Below are positions 8,756 through 17,788 of a stretch of 64,000 nt of DNA, piece by piece. The translations under genes were made by a program, and so were the position numbers. Within the stretch, counting starts at the first letter, position 1. Every line of letters starts with the position of its first letter. The notes under the pieces are model-generated. The model saw nothing but the letters and a program-made list of their open reading frames with translations. It ran no database searches and was not told where the DNA came from. The stretch lies in contig CACKFA010000004.1 of assembly GCA_902599335.1 (NCBI GenBank), positions 1-64,000 of the forward strand, read 5' to 3'. Origin of the DNA: an uncultured Pelagibacteraceae bacterium (GTDB lineage Bacteria > Pseudomonadota > Alphaproteobacteria > Pelagibacterales > Pelagibacteraceae).

Positions 8756-9609
8756 TATATTGCTCCCTTCTTCTCTGTAGGTTCCAAATTATCATAATTC
8801 CAAAGTTTTTTACCTGCTACAATTTTTTTCATTTTACTTACATCAAAATTTTCACCGATTTCAGCAACCTTTAATTTTCTTTTAAGCCAGTCTTGGTCAC
8901 TAGATGTTAATTCTGAATCTACAGCATCACTACCATATGAACCAATTTCTCCACCTACGAAAATTGTCCCATCATACATAGAGTCACCCAGGTTAATTCC
9001 AACGTCTCCAAGGATAATTATTCTTCCTCTTTGCATCATAAAACCTGTGAATGCACCCGCATCTCCACCAATAATGATAGTTCCACCTTTCATGTCAATA
9101 CCAGTTCTGGCACCAACACTACCTTTGCAAATTAAATCTCCACCTCTAATTGCCGCACCAAAACATGATCCAGCATTTTTTTCGATTACTACTTTACCAG
9201 CCATTAAGTTTTCTGCACATGACCATCCAACTCTTCCATTAATTCTGACTATTGGACCATCGCATGAACCCATACCAAAGTACCCTAAACTTCCTTCAAA
9301 AATTAAATTCAGTTTATTTAAAATACCAACTCCAAGACTGTGTTTACCCTGAGGGTTTTTAATAACTATTGTTCCATACCCTTGACTCATTAAGTTATCA
9401 ATTTCTTTGTTTGCTTCAGGAGCTGTCATGTCTTTAACATCAAGATCAGTTCTTTTATTAAAATCTACATCGTATGTACCGAAGTAGTAAAAGTTTTCTG
9501 CTTCATCAGGATTAAAGAATTTTTGCTGAGTTCTCCCTGTTAAAACCTCAGTGTGCATACCCATTGATTGGGCTTTTGATTTTTTCGATACTGTTTTTAG
9601 ATTTGCCAT
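8755..9609 (-). CDS. mgsB: Glutamate synthase alpha-helix/beta-helix-type subunit (MgsB/GlxC)
   Basis: A 284-residue protein with the right-handed beta-helix pattern of the glutamate synthase C-terminal (GXGXG) domain. It shows spaced glycine-rich rungs such as IRGGDLICKGSVGARTG, MKGGTIIIGGDAGAFTG, MQRGRIIILGDVGINLG and YDGTIFVGGEIG. In intact glutamate synthase this domain couples the amidotransferase and synthase sites, consistent with this split three-gene version. It overlaps the upstream mgsA gene by 13 bases and the downstream mgsC gene by one base, indicating stoichiometric translation. It could be called GlxC in rhizobial nomenclature. Confidence 0.87.
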   Translation of the reverse strand: MANLKTVSKKSKAQSMGMHTEVLTGRTQQKFFNPDEAENFYYFGTYDVDFNKRTDLDVKDMTAPEANKEIDNLMSQGYGTIVIKNPQGKHSLGVGILNKLNLIFEGSLGYFGMGSCDGPIVRINGRVGWSCAENLMAGKVVIEKNAGSCFGAAIRGGDLICKGSVGARTGIDMKGGTIIIGGDAGAFTGFMMQRGRIIILGDVGINLGDSMYDGTIFVGGEIGSYGSDAVDSELTSSDQDWLKRKLKVAEIGENFDVSKMKKIVAGKKLWNYDNLEPTEKKGAI

Positions 9610-10541
9610 ACTTTCACCTCCCCATCAAACGGATCATATGTATCAATTTCTTGCGGTAATACGGATCTAATTGCAATTTCTTCAGACCCCATAGCAACCA
9701 AATCATCAGACTCATATAAGACCAGAGGTTTTGCAGCCATAGTATCTTTCGCCATTCCTAAAGAGTCTTTTGTTGCAACAAAGTAAGTAAAAACACCATC
9801 TAAACCAGTTAAAGATGCTTTCATTCCTTCTTCTAAAGTTGCACCGTCTCTCATTTTTTCAGCAAGGTAAACTGCAATTAATTCCGAGTCACACTCAGAC
9901 ATAAATCTCATACCTTTGTTTTCTAAAACTCTTCTGTTATTCCAGTAGTTTGTTAATTGTCCATTATGAACTACAGATACATCACTAAATGGATATCCCC
10001 AAAAAGGATGGGCAGATTTGATATCTACACCAGACTCTGTAGCCATTCTAGCATGACCTATAGCATGTGTTCCAACAACTTTATCTAAGCTATATCTATC
10101 ACAAACCATTTTTGCATTTCCAAGATCTTTAATCACTTCTAAAGATTTTCCCATCGAAAGAATTTCAACACCTGGAATACTTTCTATACGTTGTGAAAAT
10201 TCCAAAAGGTCTTTAACATTGTAGTCAATTTCATATCTTAAAGAGTAGGGGAGAGTTCTTTCTTCTTTAACTATTTTCGCTCCCATTTCAGCCAGAGTTT
10301 CATCTACAATTTTTTTTCTTTCATCGTAAACAGATACATCTTCCATAACTGATGAACTTCCTTCTCCAACGTTTTCTCCAACTTTAAAACGCATGATGAA
10401 ATTTTTACCATCAGTATCGCCATATAAAGCGTACCCTGTAGAATCTTCTCCTCTATGTTTTAATGCTTGGAGCATCCCTTGTAGTTCGCTTCCAACATTT
10501 GAAGATTTCCCTCTATGAATTAAACCTGCTATTCCACACAT
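9597..10541 (-). CDS. mgsA: Class II glutamine amidotransferase subunit (MgsA/GlxB)
   Basis: A 314-residue Ntn-hydrolase-type amidotransferase. It begins MCGIAGLIHRG, so Cys2 is the catalytic nucleophile after Met removal. LKHRGEDSTGYALY, HAIGHARMATES, HPFWGYPFSDVSVVHNGQLTNY and SECDSELIAVYLAEK are the class II motifs (Arg, Asn-Gly and Asp for glutamine binding). In N-methylglutamate synthase this subunit contributes the glutamine-type domain, though methylamine rather than glutamine may be the nitrogen source. It is followed by mgsB with overlap and preceded by the 491-residue glutamine-synthetase-family gene with a 32-base gap. Confidence 0.88.
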   Translation of the reverse strand: MCGIAGLIHRGKSSNVGSELQGMLQALKHRGEDSTGYALYGDTDGKNFIMRFKVGENVGEGSSSVMEDVSVYDERKKIVDETLAEMGAKIVKEERTLPYSLRYEIDYNVKDLLEFSQRIESIPGVEILSMGKSLEVIKDLGNAKMVCDRYSLDKVVGTHAIGHARMATESGVDIKSAHPFWGYPFSDVSVVHNGQLTNYWNNRRVLENKGMRFMSECDSELIAVYLAEKMRDGATLEEGMKASLTGLDGVFTYFVATKDSLGMAKDTMAAKPLVLYESDDLVAMGSEEIAIRSVLPQEIDTYDPFDGEVKVWQI

Positions 10542-10573
10542 ATATTTATACCCTTTCTATCTATTTCTGTGAC

Positions 10574-12049
10574 CTACGGTAGACAATCAAGATAAGTATC
10601 CAGATCCCATTGTGTTGTTGCACCAAGAAATCTTTCCCACTCATCGTTTTTATACCAATGGAAAACTTTATACATTTCATCTGGCATTGCAGATTTGATT
10701 ACTTCATCTTCTGCCAGTCTATCCAGAGCTTCGCCTAAACTTAATGGAAGTTTTTTAACATCTTTACCAGCTTTTTGAGCTTCATAAATATTTCTAGACT
10801 CAGGAGCTGCTGGTTTCATTTTTTTAGTTATACCTTCGTCGCAAGCTTTTAATAATGCAGCACCTAATAGATAAGGATTGTGCATCGAGTCTACTGATCT
10901 ATACTCAAATCTTCCTGGAGCAGAAACTCTTAAACCACAAGTTCTGTTTTGATATCCCCAGTCTGCGTAAACAGGAGCCCAAAAACCTTGATCCCATAAT
11001 CTTCTATAAGAATTTACAGTTGAAGATCCAAGAGCTGTTAATGCTGGTAAGTGCTTCATGATACCTGCAATTGATTGCAAACCAATTTTACCTGGTAATT
11101 GCATATCTTTTGTATCTGGCATGAAAGTATTAGTTCCACCTTCAACATAACTAAATACTTCTTCTACACCTGGTAAAGTTTTGTTTCCAAGTTTGTTAAT
11201 TTTTATTTTTCCACCTTTCCATAAAGACATATTTGTGTGACATCCACTAGCAGAAACACCCATAAATGGTTTTGTCATAAAGCAAGCAATTAAATTATGT
11301 TCTCTAGCAACTTGAGCACAAATTTGTCTGTAGGTTGATAATCTATCTGCATTTCTTAAAACGTTATCGTAAGTCCAGTTTAATTCTAATTGGCCTGGAG
11401 CATCTTCGTGATCTCCTTGAATCATATCAAGTCCCATTGCTTTTGCGTACTCAATAACCTTCATAAATACTGGTCTTAATGACTCAAATTGATCAATATG
11501 ATAACAGAATGGTTTAGAAAAACCTTTACCTGTAGGTGTTCCATCCTCATTTTTTGTTAACCACATCATTTCAGGCTCAGTACCAACTCTTAATTCTAGA
11601 CCATGTTTTTTCTTAAATTCATCCATGAAAATTCTTAGATTTCCTCTACAGTCTGAAGTTAAATGACCGCCTGGATTTTTTCTTTCTTCTCTGTTTCTAA
11701 AACAAGTTACAAATACTCTTCCGACTCTTTTATCCCATGGTAATTGAACAAAAGTTTCAGGATCAGGTATTCCAACAAGCTCCATAGCTTCTGGTCCATA
11801 TCCAATGTAATTATTATGACGATCTAAGAACAAGTTAGCTGTAGCACCGTAAACTAATTGAAATCCTTTTTCAGCTGTTCTTTCCCAGTGATCTGCAGGT
11901 ATACCTTTACCAACAACTCTACCTGTTACAGAAATGAATTGATAATAAATATAAGTGATACCAAGTTCATTAATTTTTTCTCTAACTTTTTTAACTAATT
12001 TTGCTCTACCTGGCTGGTTAACGTGTTTATCTAGATCTGTCATTTTCAC
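10574..12049 (-). CDS. glnT: Glutamine synthetase family protein, GlnT type; candidate gamma-glutamylmethylamide synthetase
   Basis: A 491-residue enzyme, about 50 residues longer than the paralogue at 3603-4928. Glutamine synthetase landmarks are RVGTEPEMMW (metal Glu), QGDHEDAPGQLELNWTY, SASGCHTNMSLWKGG, STVNSYRRLWDQGFWAPVYADW and PGRFEYRSVDSMHNPYLL. It heads the mgsABC-like genes, exactly where GmaS is expected in the indirect methylamine pathway: glutamate + methylamine + ATP to gamma-glutamylmethylamide, then N-methylglutamate. A strong SD (GAGGGGTG) precedes the ATG; a second Met two codons in is an alternative start. It has a basic surface-like start (NQPGRAKLVKKVREK). Substrate remains inferred from position. 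Confidence 0.85.
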   Translation of the reverse strand: MKMTDLDKHVNQPGRAKLVKKVREKINELGITYIYYQFISVTGRVVGKGIPADHWERTAEKGFQLVYGATANLFLDRHNNYIGYGPEAMELVGIPDPETFVQLPWDKRVGRVFVTCFRNREERKNPGGHLTSDCRGNLRIFMDEFKKKHGLELRVGTEPEMMWLTKNEDGTPTGKGFSKPFCYHIDQFESLRPVFMKVIEYAKAMGLDMIQGDHEDAPGQLELNWTYDNVLRNADRLSTYRQICAQVAREHNLIACFMTKPFMGVSASGCHTNMSLWKGGKIKINKLGNKTLPGVEEVFSYVEGGTNTFMPDTKDMQLPGKIGLQSIAGIMKHLPALTALGSSTVNSYRRLWDQGFWAPVYADWGYQNRTCGLRVSAPGRFEYRSVDSMHNPYLLGAALLKACDEGITKKMKPAAPESRNIYEAQKAGKDVKKLPLSLGEALDRLAEDEVIKSAMPDEMYKVFHWYKNDEWERFLGATTQWDLDTYLDCLP

Positions 12050-12112
12050 CCCTCAATGAATTTAATTTATTCAAACGTAGCTGAAAAATTTATTTGTGTC
12101 TAGGCTTAGAGT

Positions 12113-13441
12113 CTAGCTCCAAGGAAACGGACTGTTAGAAGTAGGGTGAAGTTCACCCCTCTCGTAACGGTTGAATCTAAATGGTTTTAATAAATCACTT
12201 TCAGTACCAAGAATTTCTTTTGCAACAAGTTCTCCAACCCCAATCATTTTATAACCATGGTTGGCATCTGCAATCATGTAAACGTTTTCAAAAAATCTAT
12301 CAAATATTGGAAACGAGTCTGGTGTCATACATCCGAGTCCACCCGATGGTCCTTTTCTATATAAATCTGATTTCCCTTCAAATCTTTTTTGACAATGTGC
12401 TAAAGCTGAGCACCACATTTCACTAAACGCATCTGTTGTTTGATATTCAGGTGATTCAATTCCATAAGGATCAACATTTACTTCATCAAAATGTTTTTTA
12501 ACTATGTAAGGAGAAGTTCCTCCTTGTACACCTAAACCTTCAATATCAGGTTTGTAATAAATTCCCCAAATTTTATCTGTTAATAATTTTTTAGTTTTGT
12601 CTGAATATAACGGAGCAGTCGAGTCTACATGAACCACAGGAGGTTGTTTTCCATCATTTGTTTTTAGAAAATCTGGCTCAACGCCAATAACACCCTCTTG
12701 TAACATCCAGTAAGTCCACATATCTGTTTCATGCATTTTACCATCTTTACCTTTAATGTTTGCTGTTTTAGGTAACTCTAACATATTCCAAAAATCTCTA
12801 GCCCACGGACCTGCACCGATAACAACCTGTTCACACTCAATTGTACCTTTGTCTGTCTCTACTCCTGTAACAGCTTGACTATTACTTCCTCTTTTAAATC
12901 CTGTTACTTTTACACCTTTCATAACCTGAACACCGTTTGATGTAGATTTGCTTTCAAGTGCTTTAATTGAATCTTTATTAAATGCGTATCCACCCTTTTT
13001 TTCATGAAGTATTGAAGTGATGCTTTGTGCTTGCCAATCATCAAAAATATCTTTCATATAATTCGAACAATCTTTTTCACCTTCAATAAAAACTGACTCG
13101 TACCCAATTGTTTTTTGTTGCTCATAAATACTTGCAACATCTTCATGCATTACTTCAGGTGAAATTTGTAAATAACCTACTGGATTATATTTAAATGCTT
13201 TAGGATCACTCTCCCAAACTGAAACTGAGTGAGCCATTAATTCTCTCATTGCTGGTTGGAAATAATTATTTCTTACAACACCACAAGCAATTCCACTTGC
13301 ACCTGCTGCAGTATCTTTTTTTTCTAATACAACTATGTCACCAGGATTTTTATATGTTTCAGAAAGTTTCCAAGCAGTACTTAGTCCGTGAATTCCACCA
13401 CCGATGATAACTACTTTTGCTTTCGAAGGTAATGTCGTCAT
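12113..13441 (-). CDS. FAD-dependent amine oxidoreductase (DAO / sarcosine oxidase beta-like)
   Basis: A 442-residue single-subunit flavoprotein. The N-terminal dinucleotide fold VVIIGGGIHGLSTAWKLSE and the following VVLEKKDTAAGASGIACGVVRNNY define the D-amino-acid oxidase/sarcosine oxidase superfamily; QVVIGAGPWARDF and the C-terminal SGGLGCMTPDSFPIFDR and YMIADANHGYKMIGVGELVAKEI complete it. It probably oxidises a secondary or tertiary N-methyl amino acid. It precedes glnT-mgsABC by 63 bases, so it may act on N-methylglutamate or a related amine, but the four-subunit Sox/Mgd complex at 29204-34310 is a competing candidate. No partner subunits are adjacent. Confidence 0.82.
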   Translation of the reverse strand: MTTLPSKAKVVIIGGGIHGLSTAWKLSETYKNPGDIVVLEKKDTAAGASGIACGVVRNNYFQPAMRELMAHSVSVWESDPKAFKYNPVGYLQISPEVMHEDVASIYEQQKTIGYESVFIEGEKDCSNYMKDIFDDWQAQSITSILHEKKGGYAFNKDSIKALESKSTSNGVQVMKGVKVTGFKRGSNSQAVTGVETDKGTIECEQVVIGAGPWARDFWNMLELPKTANIKGKDGKMHETDMWTYWMLQEGVIGVEPDFLKTNDGKQPPVVHVDSTAPLYSDKTKKLLTDKIWGIYYKPDIEGLGVQGGTSPYIVKKHFDEVNVDPYGIESPEYQTTDAFSEMWCSALAHCQKRFEGKSDLYRKGPSGGLGCMTPDSFPIFDRFFENVYMIADANHGYKMIGVGELVAKEILGTESDLLKPFRFNRYERGELHPTSNSPFPWS

Positions 13442-13543
13442 GTCAAAACATTATTTTTTGGTAGGGATAATTAATATAATTTTTTATAGAACTAAAAATT
13501 ATATATAAAAAATAGATACTTCGAATTTATTTAAAAAATTTGG

Positions 13544-13894
13544 CTAATAACTTATGTTTTTTAAAGTAAACAAATAATCGTTGAATTCTTGAATAAAAGA
13601 CTCGCTAGGCATTATATTTTTAATTCGCTGATCAGTTGAAGTTTTTTCAAGTCTAAAGAATCCTTTTTCACAAGCTTCTGTAATTATTAAAGCTGATTTA
13701 GGTCTGGAAGTCTTGAATAATTTCGTTTTTAATTCTTCTACTGATAATTTTTTACCTTCTTTATATGCAGACATTACCAGCAACATCATATGATAGTGCG
13801 ATGGTGATTTTCTAAAAAAGTAATTGCTTGATGTATGAGATTGTCTCATTTGATCTTCCCAAAAATCTAAGAGTGTTTTTTTTTCTTTGGGCAT
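13544..13894 (-). CDS. Small winged-helix (MarR-like) transcriptional regulator candidate
   Basis: A 116-residue protein with a helix-rich N-terminal half and a winged-helix-like C-terminal half: KLSVEELKTKLFKTSRPKSALIITEACEKGFFRLEKTSTDQRIKNIMPSESFIQEF resembles a MarR-type recognition helix followed by a DQR-type wing (residues about 50-105). It lies between the amine-oxidoreductase unit and tdm, starts 9 bases after the tdm stop and so is co-transcribed with tdm. That makes it the best candidate in the window for a local regulator of the methylamine genes. Divergent enough that the fold assignment is inference; ligand and DNA site unknown. Confidence 0.62.
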   Translation of the reverse strand: MPKEKKTLLDFWEDQMRQSHTSSNYFFRKSPSHYHMMLLVMSAYKEGKKLSVEELKTKLFKTSRPKSALIITEACEKGFFRLEKTSTDQRIKNIMPSESFIQEFNDYLFTLKNISY

Positions 13895-13903
13895 GATTTT
13901 TCT

Positions 13904-16243
13904 TTATGCTCTAACCCTTGATTTTGTTGGGTCATAGAATGGAAACCCAACCACCTTCGCACTAATTCGTTTTTGGTGTCCATCTATTTTTCCTACCTCT
14001 ACTTCTGTACCTATTTCAGAATACTGTAAATCAATTCTACACAGAGCAACATTTTTATTTAATGTTGACGATAAACATCCGCTAGTAACAATACCTACTT
14101 GTGATCTCCCTATATGCACACAGTCTCCATGTCCTGCAATTTCTTTTCCTACAAGTTCTAAACCAACAAGTTTTTTTTGTGGATTGGCTTTTCTTTTAAT
14201 TAATTCTTCTTTACCAATAAAATCCTCTTCTTTCGTTTTTAAAGGCACTGCAAAGCCTATACCAGCTTCAAAAGGATCTTGTTGTCCGTCAAATTCATTT
14301 CCAAATAAAATTAATCCAGCTTCAATTCTAAGTTTGTCTAATGCTGCAAATCCAGCTGGTATCAAACCATCATCTTTTCCTGCCTTCATTAATTTATCCC
14401 AAACTTCAGGAGCATGTTTTGGATGACACCATATTTCATAACCGAGTTCACCAGTATAACCAGTTCTTGAAACAATTAGAGGAATTCCCTGTAATTCTTC
14501 TATTCTACAAATGGTAAATCTAAACCATCCTAATTCATCTATTGATGGCTGAGTGGGTGGTGTAAAAATAATTTTTTTTAAAATTTCTCTACTTTTTGGA
14601 CCTTGTAAAGATACGTTACTAATTTGATCTGTAGAATTTTTAATATTTGCATTAAAATTTTTTTTCTTAGCAATTTCTTTTAACCATTCTCCAGCATATT
14701 CATCTCCACATATCCATCTAAAACCTGTTTCACTTAATCTTAAGAGAGTTCCATCATCAAACATCATCCCATTTTCATAACACATTGCTGAATAAACCAC
14801 CTGACCTACTGAAAGTTTTTTTATATTTCTTGTTAATGTATAGTTCATTAATTCCTCAGCATCAGGGCCAATTATTTCAAATTTTCTTAATGATGATAAA
14901 TCAATTAACACAGCATCATTTCTGCAAGCATTGTATTCATTAACCAAACCATGTTTGGTATAATCGTTTGGCAACCAAAAACCTCTTGCATCAACAAAGT
15001 TTCTAGTAATCTTTGAAGTTCTTTCGTAAAATCCAGAATTTCTAGTTAATTTTTTTTCTGAGTCTGTTTTCATTCTAAAAGCAAATGATTTACTGAATTC
15101 TTTATTTTTGTCATAAGTTCTAACAAAAATATCTGTAGGATTCCACGAATTACATGCATCAATATCACTAGGACAAGCTGTTGTTCCAATTGTTAAATCT
15201 TTTAGCGCTCTAAACATTACATAATCTCCTGGTCTAGAATAAGACTCGTCAGATATAACTGAATTTAAACCTGCAGCAGAAGTATTAAAGAAAAGGTTAA
15301 TTGCATGCCAACCCTTTTGTTTTTGTACTCCAAATTTAGACATGCTTTCAGTTAAATTATCCGAACAGTTTGGATGACCAAAATATCCAGCGTCTTCATA
15401 ATATTTTGAAGTACATGCAAGATTGAAAGTGTCATGTTTTCCTACTGTATCTCTTATAACTTCAACAAGAGGCTCATGGTCTGTATCATAAAATTTTGAA
15501 TGTAATCCAGGTCCAGGAAAAGTATTTCCCATAAATGTTCTTGTAGTTTGCCAGTCCAATCCTTTTTCAATTCCTTTTTCTAGTTTTCTTGTATCAAATG
15601 CTACGAAGTCAGAACACTGTCTTCCAGTTGGACTTATTACCTGAATATAATCACCCTCTTTTACTTGGTAAGATATAGAAGTTTCTTTATTTATATTTTC
15701 TTCATACAGAGGTTCAAAGACTGGATCTGGTATTACATTTAATTCTTTATCATTAACTATTTTAGATCTTTTAATAAAAATTGTTAAATCAGTTGGAGGA
15801 TTTTGATTTGTGATATCCATATCTTCACCAGGTGCTGCAAAAATAGCATAACACTTATCTTTTGATTTAAATTTGATGCTTTCTCCTGCTTTAGTATCAA
15901 AATCGAATATGATTGAAGATTTAGATTCTGCGATATTTAAATTTCTTTTTTTTAATTGATGATTTGTTGCTAGTATTGTTTCATCTTTATCATTAAGAAT
16001 ATCTCTAATAAAATTTTTTTCATTGTTTGATTTAAGATTTAAAATTCCAACATCAGATTTACCATCTTTATTAAAACAAATAATTTCACATATTTGATTA
16101 CCTTCATTATTAATAATTTCTAATTCATCATCTGGAAAAATCTGAAAACCTGTAAGACCACCACCATTAACAACGTGTCTTTCAACCCCAGGTGGTAAAA
16201 TATTTAGTCCAGGATATTTAATATCTTTACTAGTCCCTAACAT
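13904..16243 (-). CDS. tdm: Trimethylamine N-oxide demethylase (DUF1989 + GcvT)
   Basis: A 779-residue two-domain protein. Residues about 185-390 form a DUF1989-type domain with Cys277, Cys293 and Cys357; their spacing (16 and 64) equals the zinc-binding Cys263/279/343 I recall for Methylocella silvestris Tdm. Residues about 415-779 are a tetrahydrofolate-binding GcvT domain (RKFEIIGPDAEELMNYTLTRN, SRTGYTGELGYEIWCHP). Tdm splits TMAO into dimethylamine and formaldehyde, and the GcvT part may capture the formaldehyde. An extra N-terminal region of about 170 residues also looks DUF1989-like. It is divergent from the TMAO-type binding-protein gene with a shared 141-base region; the ATG has no clear SD. 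Confidence 0.9.
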   Translation of the reverse strand: MLGTSKDIKYPGLNILPPGVERHVVNGGGLTGFQIFPDDELEIINNEGNQICEIICFNKDGKSDVGILNLKSNNEKNFIRDILNDKDETILATNHQLKKRNLNIAESKSSIIFDFDTKAGESIKFKSKDKCYAIFAAPGEDMDITNQNPPTDLTIFIKRSKIVNDKELNVIPDPVFEPLYEENINKETSISYQVKEGDYIQVISPTGRQCSDFVAFDTRKLEKGIEKGLDWQTTRTFMGNTFPGPGLHSKFYDTDHEPLVEVIRDTVGKHDTFNLACTSKYYEDAGYFGHPNCSDNLTESMSKFGVQKQKGWHAINLFFNTSAAGLNSVISDESYSRPGDYVMFRALKDLTIGTTACPSDIDACNSWNPTDIFVRTYDKNKEFSKSFAFRMKTDSEKKLTRNSGFYERTSKITRNFVDARGFWLPNDYTKHGLVNEYNACRNDAVLIDLSSLRKFEIIGPDAEELMNYTLTRNIKKLSVGQVVYSAMCYENGMMFDDGTLLRLSETGFRWICGDEYAGEWLKEIAKKKNFNANIKNSTDQISNVSLQGPKSREILKKIIFTPPTQPSIDELGWFRFTICRIEELQGIPLIVSRTGYTGELGYEIWCHPKHAPEVWDKLMKAGKDDGLIPAGFAALDKLRIEAGLILFGNEFDGQQDPFEAGIGFAVPLKTKEEDFIGKEELIKRKANPQKKLVGLELVGKEIAGHGDCVHIGRSQVGIVTSGCLSSTLNKNVALCRIDLQYSEIGTEVEVGKIDGHQKRISAKVVGFPFYDPTKSRVRA

Positions 16244-16384
16244 TTTAAATTTTTAATATTGTTATATTTTTTATCACTATTTTTATTGTTTAAATATATA
16301 TATATTTTTTAGAACTAATAATTCTTTACCTACCTATTCTTTTTGTCATAGACTGATCATATTAATATTAATAGAGGGGTATAC
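16244..16384. promoter_or_regulatory. Divergent control region between tdm and the TMAO-type binding protein
   Basis: A 141-base, extremely AT-rich region separating two head-to-head genes of one pathway. It contains an ATATATATAT run around 16297-16306 and the palindromic TTAATATTAA near 16362-16373, which sits where a -10 element or operator for the rightward gene would be. The rightward ATG is preceded by AGAGGGGT, a usable SD. Precise promoter elements are not provable by eye. Confidence 0.5.
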
Positions 16385-17329
16385 ATGAAAAAAATAATAT
16401 CATTACTATCTGCTCTAGTGATTTCTGTAGTAAGTTTTGCAGGAATTTCTAACGCTGATAGCAAAAAGCCTATCGTGATCCCAACTCATAACTGGTCAAG
16501 TCAAATTGTAATGGCTTACGTTATTGGTGGAATTTTCGAAAGTATGGGTAATAACGTTAAATACGTTAACGCTGACTCACAGGCAGTTTATGAGTCAATT
16601 AGAATTGGAGATGTAACTATATCTCACGAGGTATGGGAATCTGCATTTGGTAAATCTTTTACTACTGCTTTAGATAAAGGTGGTTTATTAGATTGGGGTG
16701 ATCATGAAGCAAGAACTCTTGAGGATATGGGATATCCAAATTGGGTTACTGATAAAGGATTATGCCCAGGTTTACCAGACTGGACAGCTTTAAAAAATCC
16801 AGATTGTGCTAAGAACTTTACAACACCTGATTCACCAGATGGAAAAGGAAGAATGTTGGAAGGTCCACAAACTTGGCATGGTGACTTAATTCCACAAAGG
16901 GTTGATGCACTAGGTTTAGGTGACTTATGGTGGGTTAAATTTGCTGGAAGTGCTGATGCACTTTGGGCAGAACTAGCTGCAGCTGAAAAAGAAGGAAGAG
17001 GAACAATAATCTTCAACTGGACTCCTAACTTTACAGATGGTGCTGGTTTTACATTTATTGACTTCCCTCCATACACAGCTGGTTGCAGACCAGAAGATGG
17101 TGGAGATGGTAAATGTGGCTCTCCTGATGGATACTTGAAAAAAGCAGTTCATGAGGATTTCCCAAAAACTCATCCTAAAGCAGCAGCAGCATTCAAAAAA
17201 ATGTCATTCTCTACAAGTCAAATTGGTGCAATGGCAGCTTTAGTTGACATTGACAAAATGACTCACGAAGATGCAGCTAAAAAATGGTTAGCTGATAACA
17301 AGTCAGTTTGGCAAGCATTTACTAAATAA
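16385..17329 (+). CDS. tmoX: ABC transporter substrate-binding protein, TMAO type (TmoX-like)
   Basis: A 314-residue OpuAC-family periplasmic protein with a Sec signal peptide (hydrophobic residues 4-20, likely cleavage after Ala24 in GISNA). It is rich in Trp (HNWSSQIV, TWHGDL, LWWVKF, FNWTPNF), the aromatic box used to bind quaternary or N-oxide methylamines. It is closer in layout to TMAO-binding TmoX than to ProX because of its gene neighbourhood: divergent from tdm, followed by a matching ATPase and fused permease. Four Cys in two pairs (CPGLPDWTALKNPDC and CRPEDGGDGKC) suggest disulfides. A strong terminator follows it, so it is probably expressed far above the membrane components. Confidence 0.82.
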   Translation: MKKIISLLSALVISVVSFAGISNADSKKPIVIPTHNWSSQIVMAYVIGGIFESMGNNVKYVNADSQAVYESIRIGDVTISHEVWESAFGKSFTTALDKGGLLDWGDHEARTLEDMGYPNWVTDKGLCPGLPDWTALKNPDCAKNFTTPDSPDGKGRMLEGPQTWHGDLIPQRVDALGLGDLWWVKFAGSADALWAELAAAEKEGRGTIIFNWTPNFTDGAGFTFIDFPPYTAGCRPEDGGDGKCGSPDGYLKKAVHEDFPKTHPKAAAAFKKMSFSTSQIGAMAALVDIDKMTHEDAAKKWLADNKSVWQAFTK

Positions 17330-17349
17330 GGATTAAAGTTAAAAATTTA

Positions 17350-17386
17350 AAATCTCCCCCAAGTTGTTGGGGGGGATTTTTTTTTA
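17350..17386 (+). terminator. Strong intrinsic terminator after tmoX
   Basis: AAATCTCCCCC (17350-17360) pairs with the GGGGGGGATTT segment (17369-17379) around an 8-base loop, followed by a long T run to 17385. It lies 20 bases after the tmoX stop. Genes downstream therefore need readthrough or their own promoter. Confidence 0.92.
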
Positions 17387-17410
17387 TATGATTTTGTGTA
17401 AAATAAATTC

Positions 17411-17788
17411 ATGAAAAAATTTCTACTTTTTTTATTATTAAACTTTTTAATAAGCTCTTCTGTATTTGCCCGAAGCACCGGTTGCAAAGAGGGTAATTGT
17501 GATAATGGTTATGGTAAGTGGGTTTACACTGATAAAACCACTTATGAGGGAGATTGGGTTTCAACAAAAAAACAAGGACAAGGTGTAGAGACTTGGCCAA
17601 ATGGATATATTTATAAAGGTGAATTTAAAAATAGTGTTTGGAGTGGAATTGGAACATTAACATTTCCTGATGGCTCCACTTATGAAGGGGAGTGGGCTAA
17701 TGGTTTTATGAATGGTCAAGGAACATTTACTTGGGCTGATGGAAAACAAAAAACAGGTATTTGGAAGAACGGCAAGTTACAAGAATAA
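17411..17788 (+). CDS. Secreted MORN-repeat protein
   Basis: A 125-residue protein with a signal peptide (MKKFLLFLLLNFLISSSVFA, cleavage about residue 20) followed by a short Cys-containing segment (CKEGNC) and four MORN-type repeats of the YEGDW...G.G....P.G..Y.GE pattern between residues about 30 and 120. MORN repeats are beta-hairpin modules involved in protein or lipid contact. The stop overlaps the next gene's ATG (TAATG). It is unexpectedly located between the binding protein and the ATPase of an ABC transporter. The specific role is unknown, and nothing ties it biochemically to TMAO. Confidence 0.85.
   Translation: MKKFLLFLLLNFLISSSVFARSTGCKEGNCDNGYGKWVYTDKTTYEGDWVSTKKQGQGVETWPNGYIYKGEFKNSVWSGIGTLTFPDGSTYEGEWANGFMNGQGTFTWADGKQKTGIWKNGKLQE

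Noticed and set aside
16702..17076. 124-codon frame antisense to tmoX
   Set aside because: It lies wholly inside a well-supported gene; Pro/Ser-rich translation is typical of an antisense shadow.
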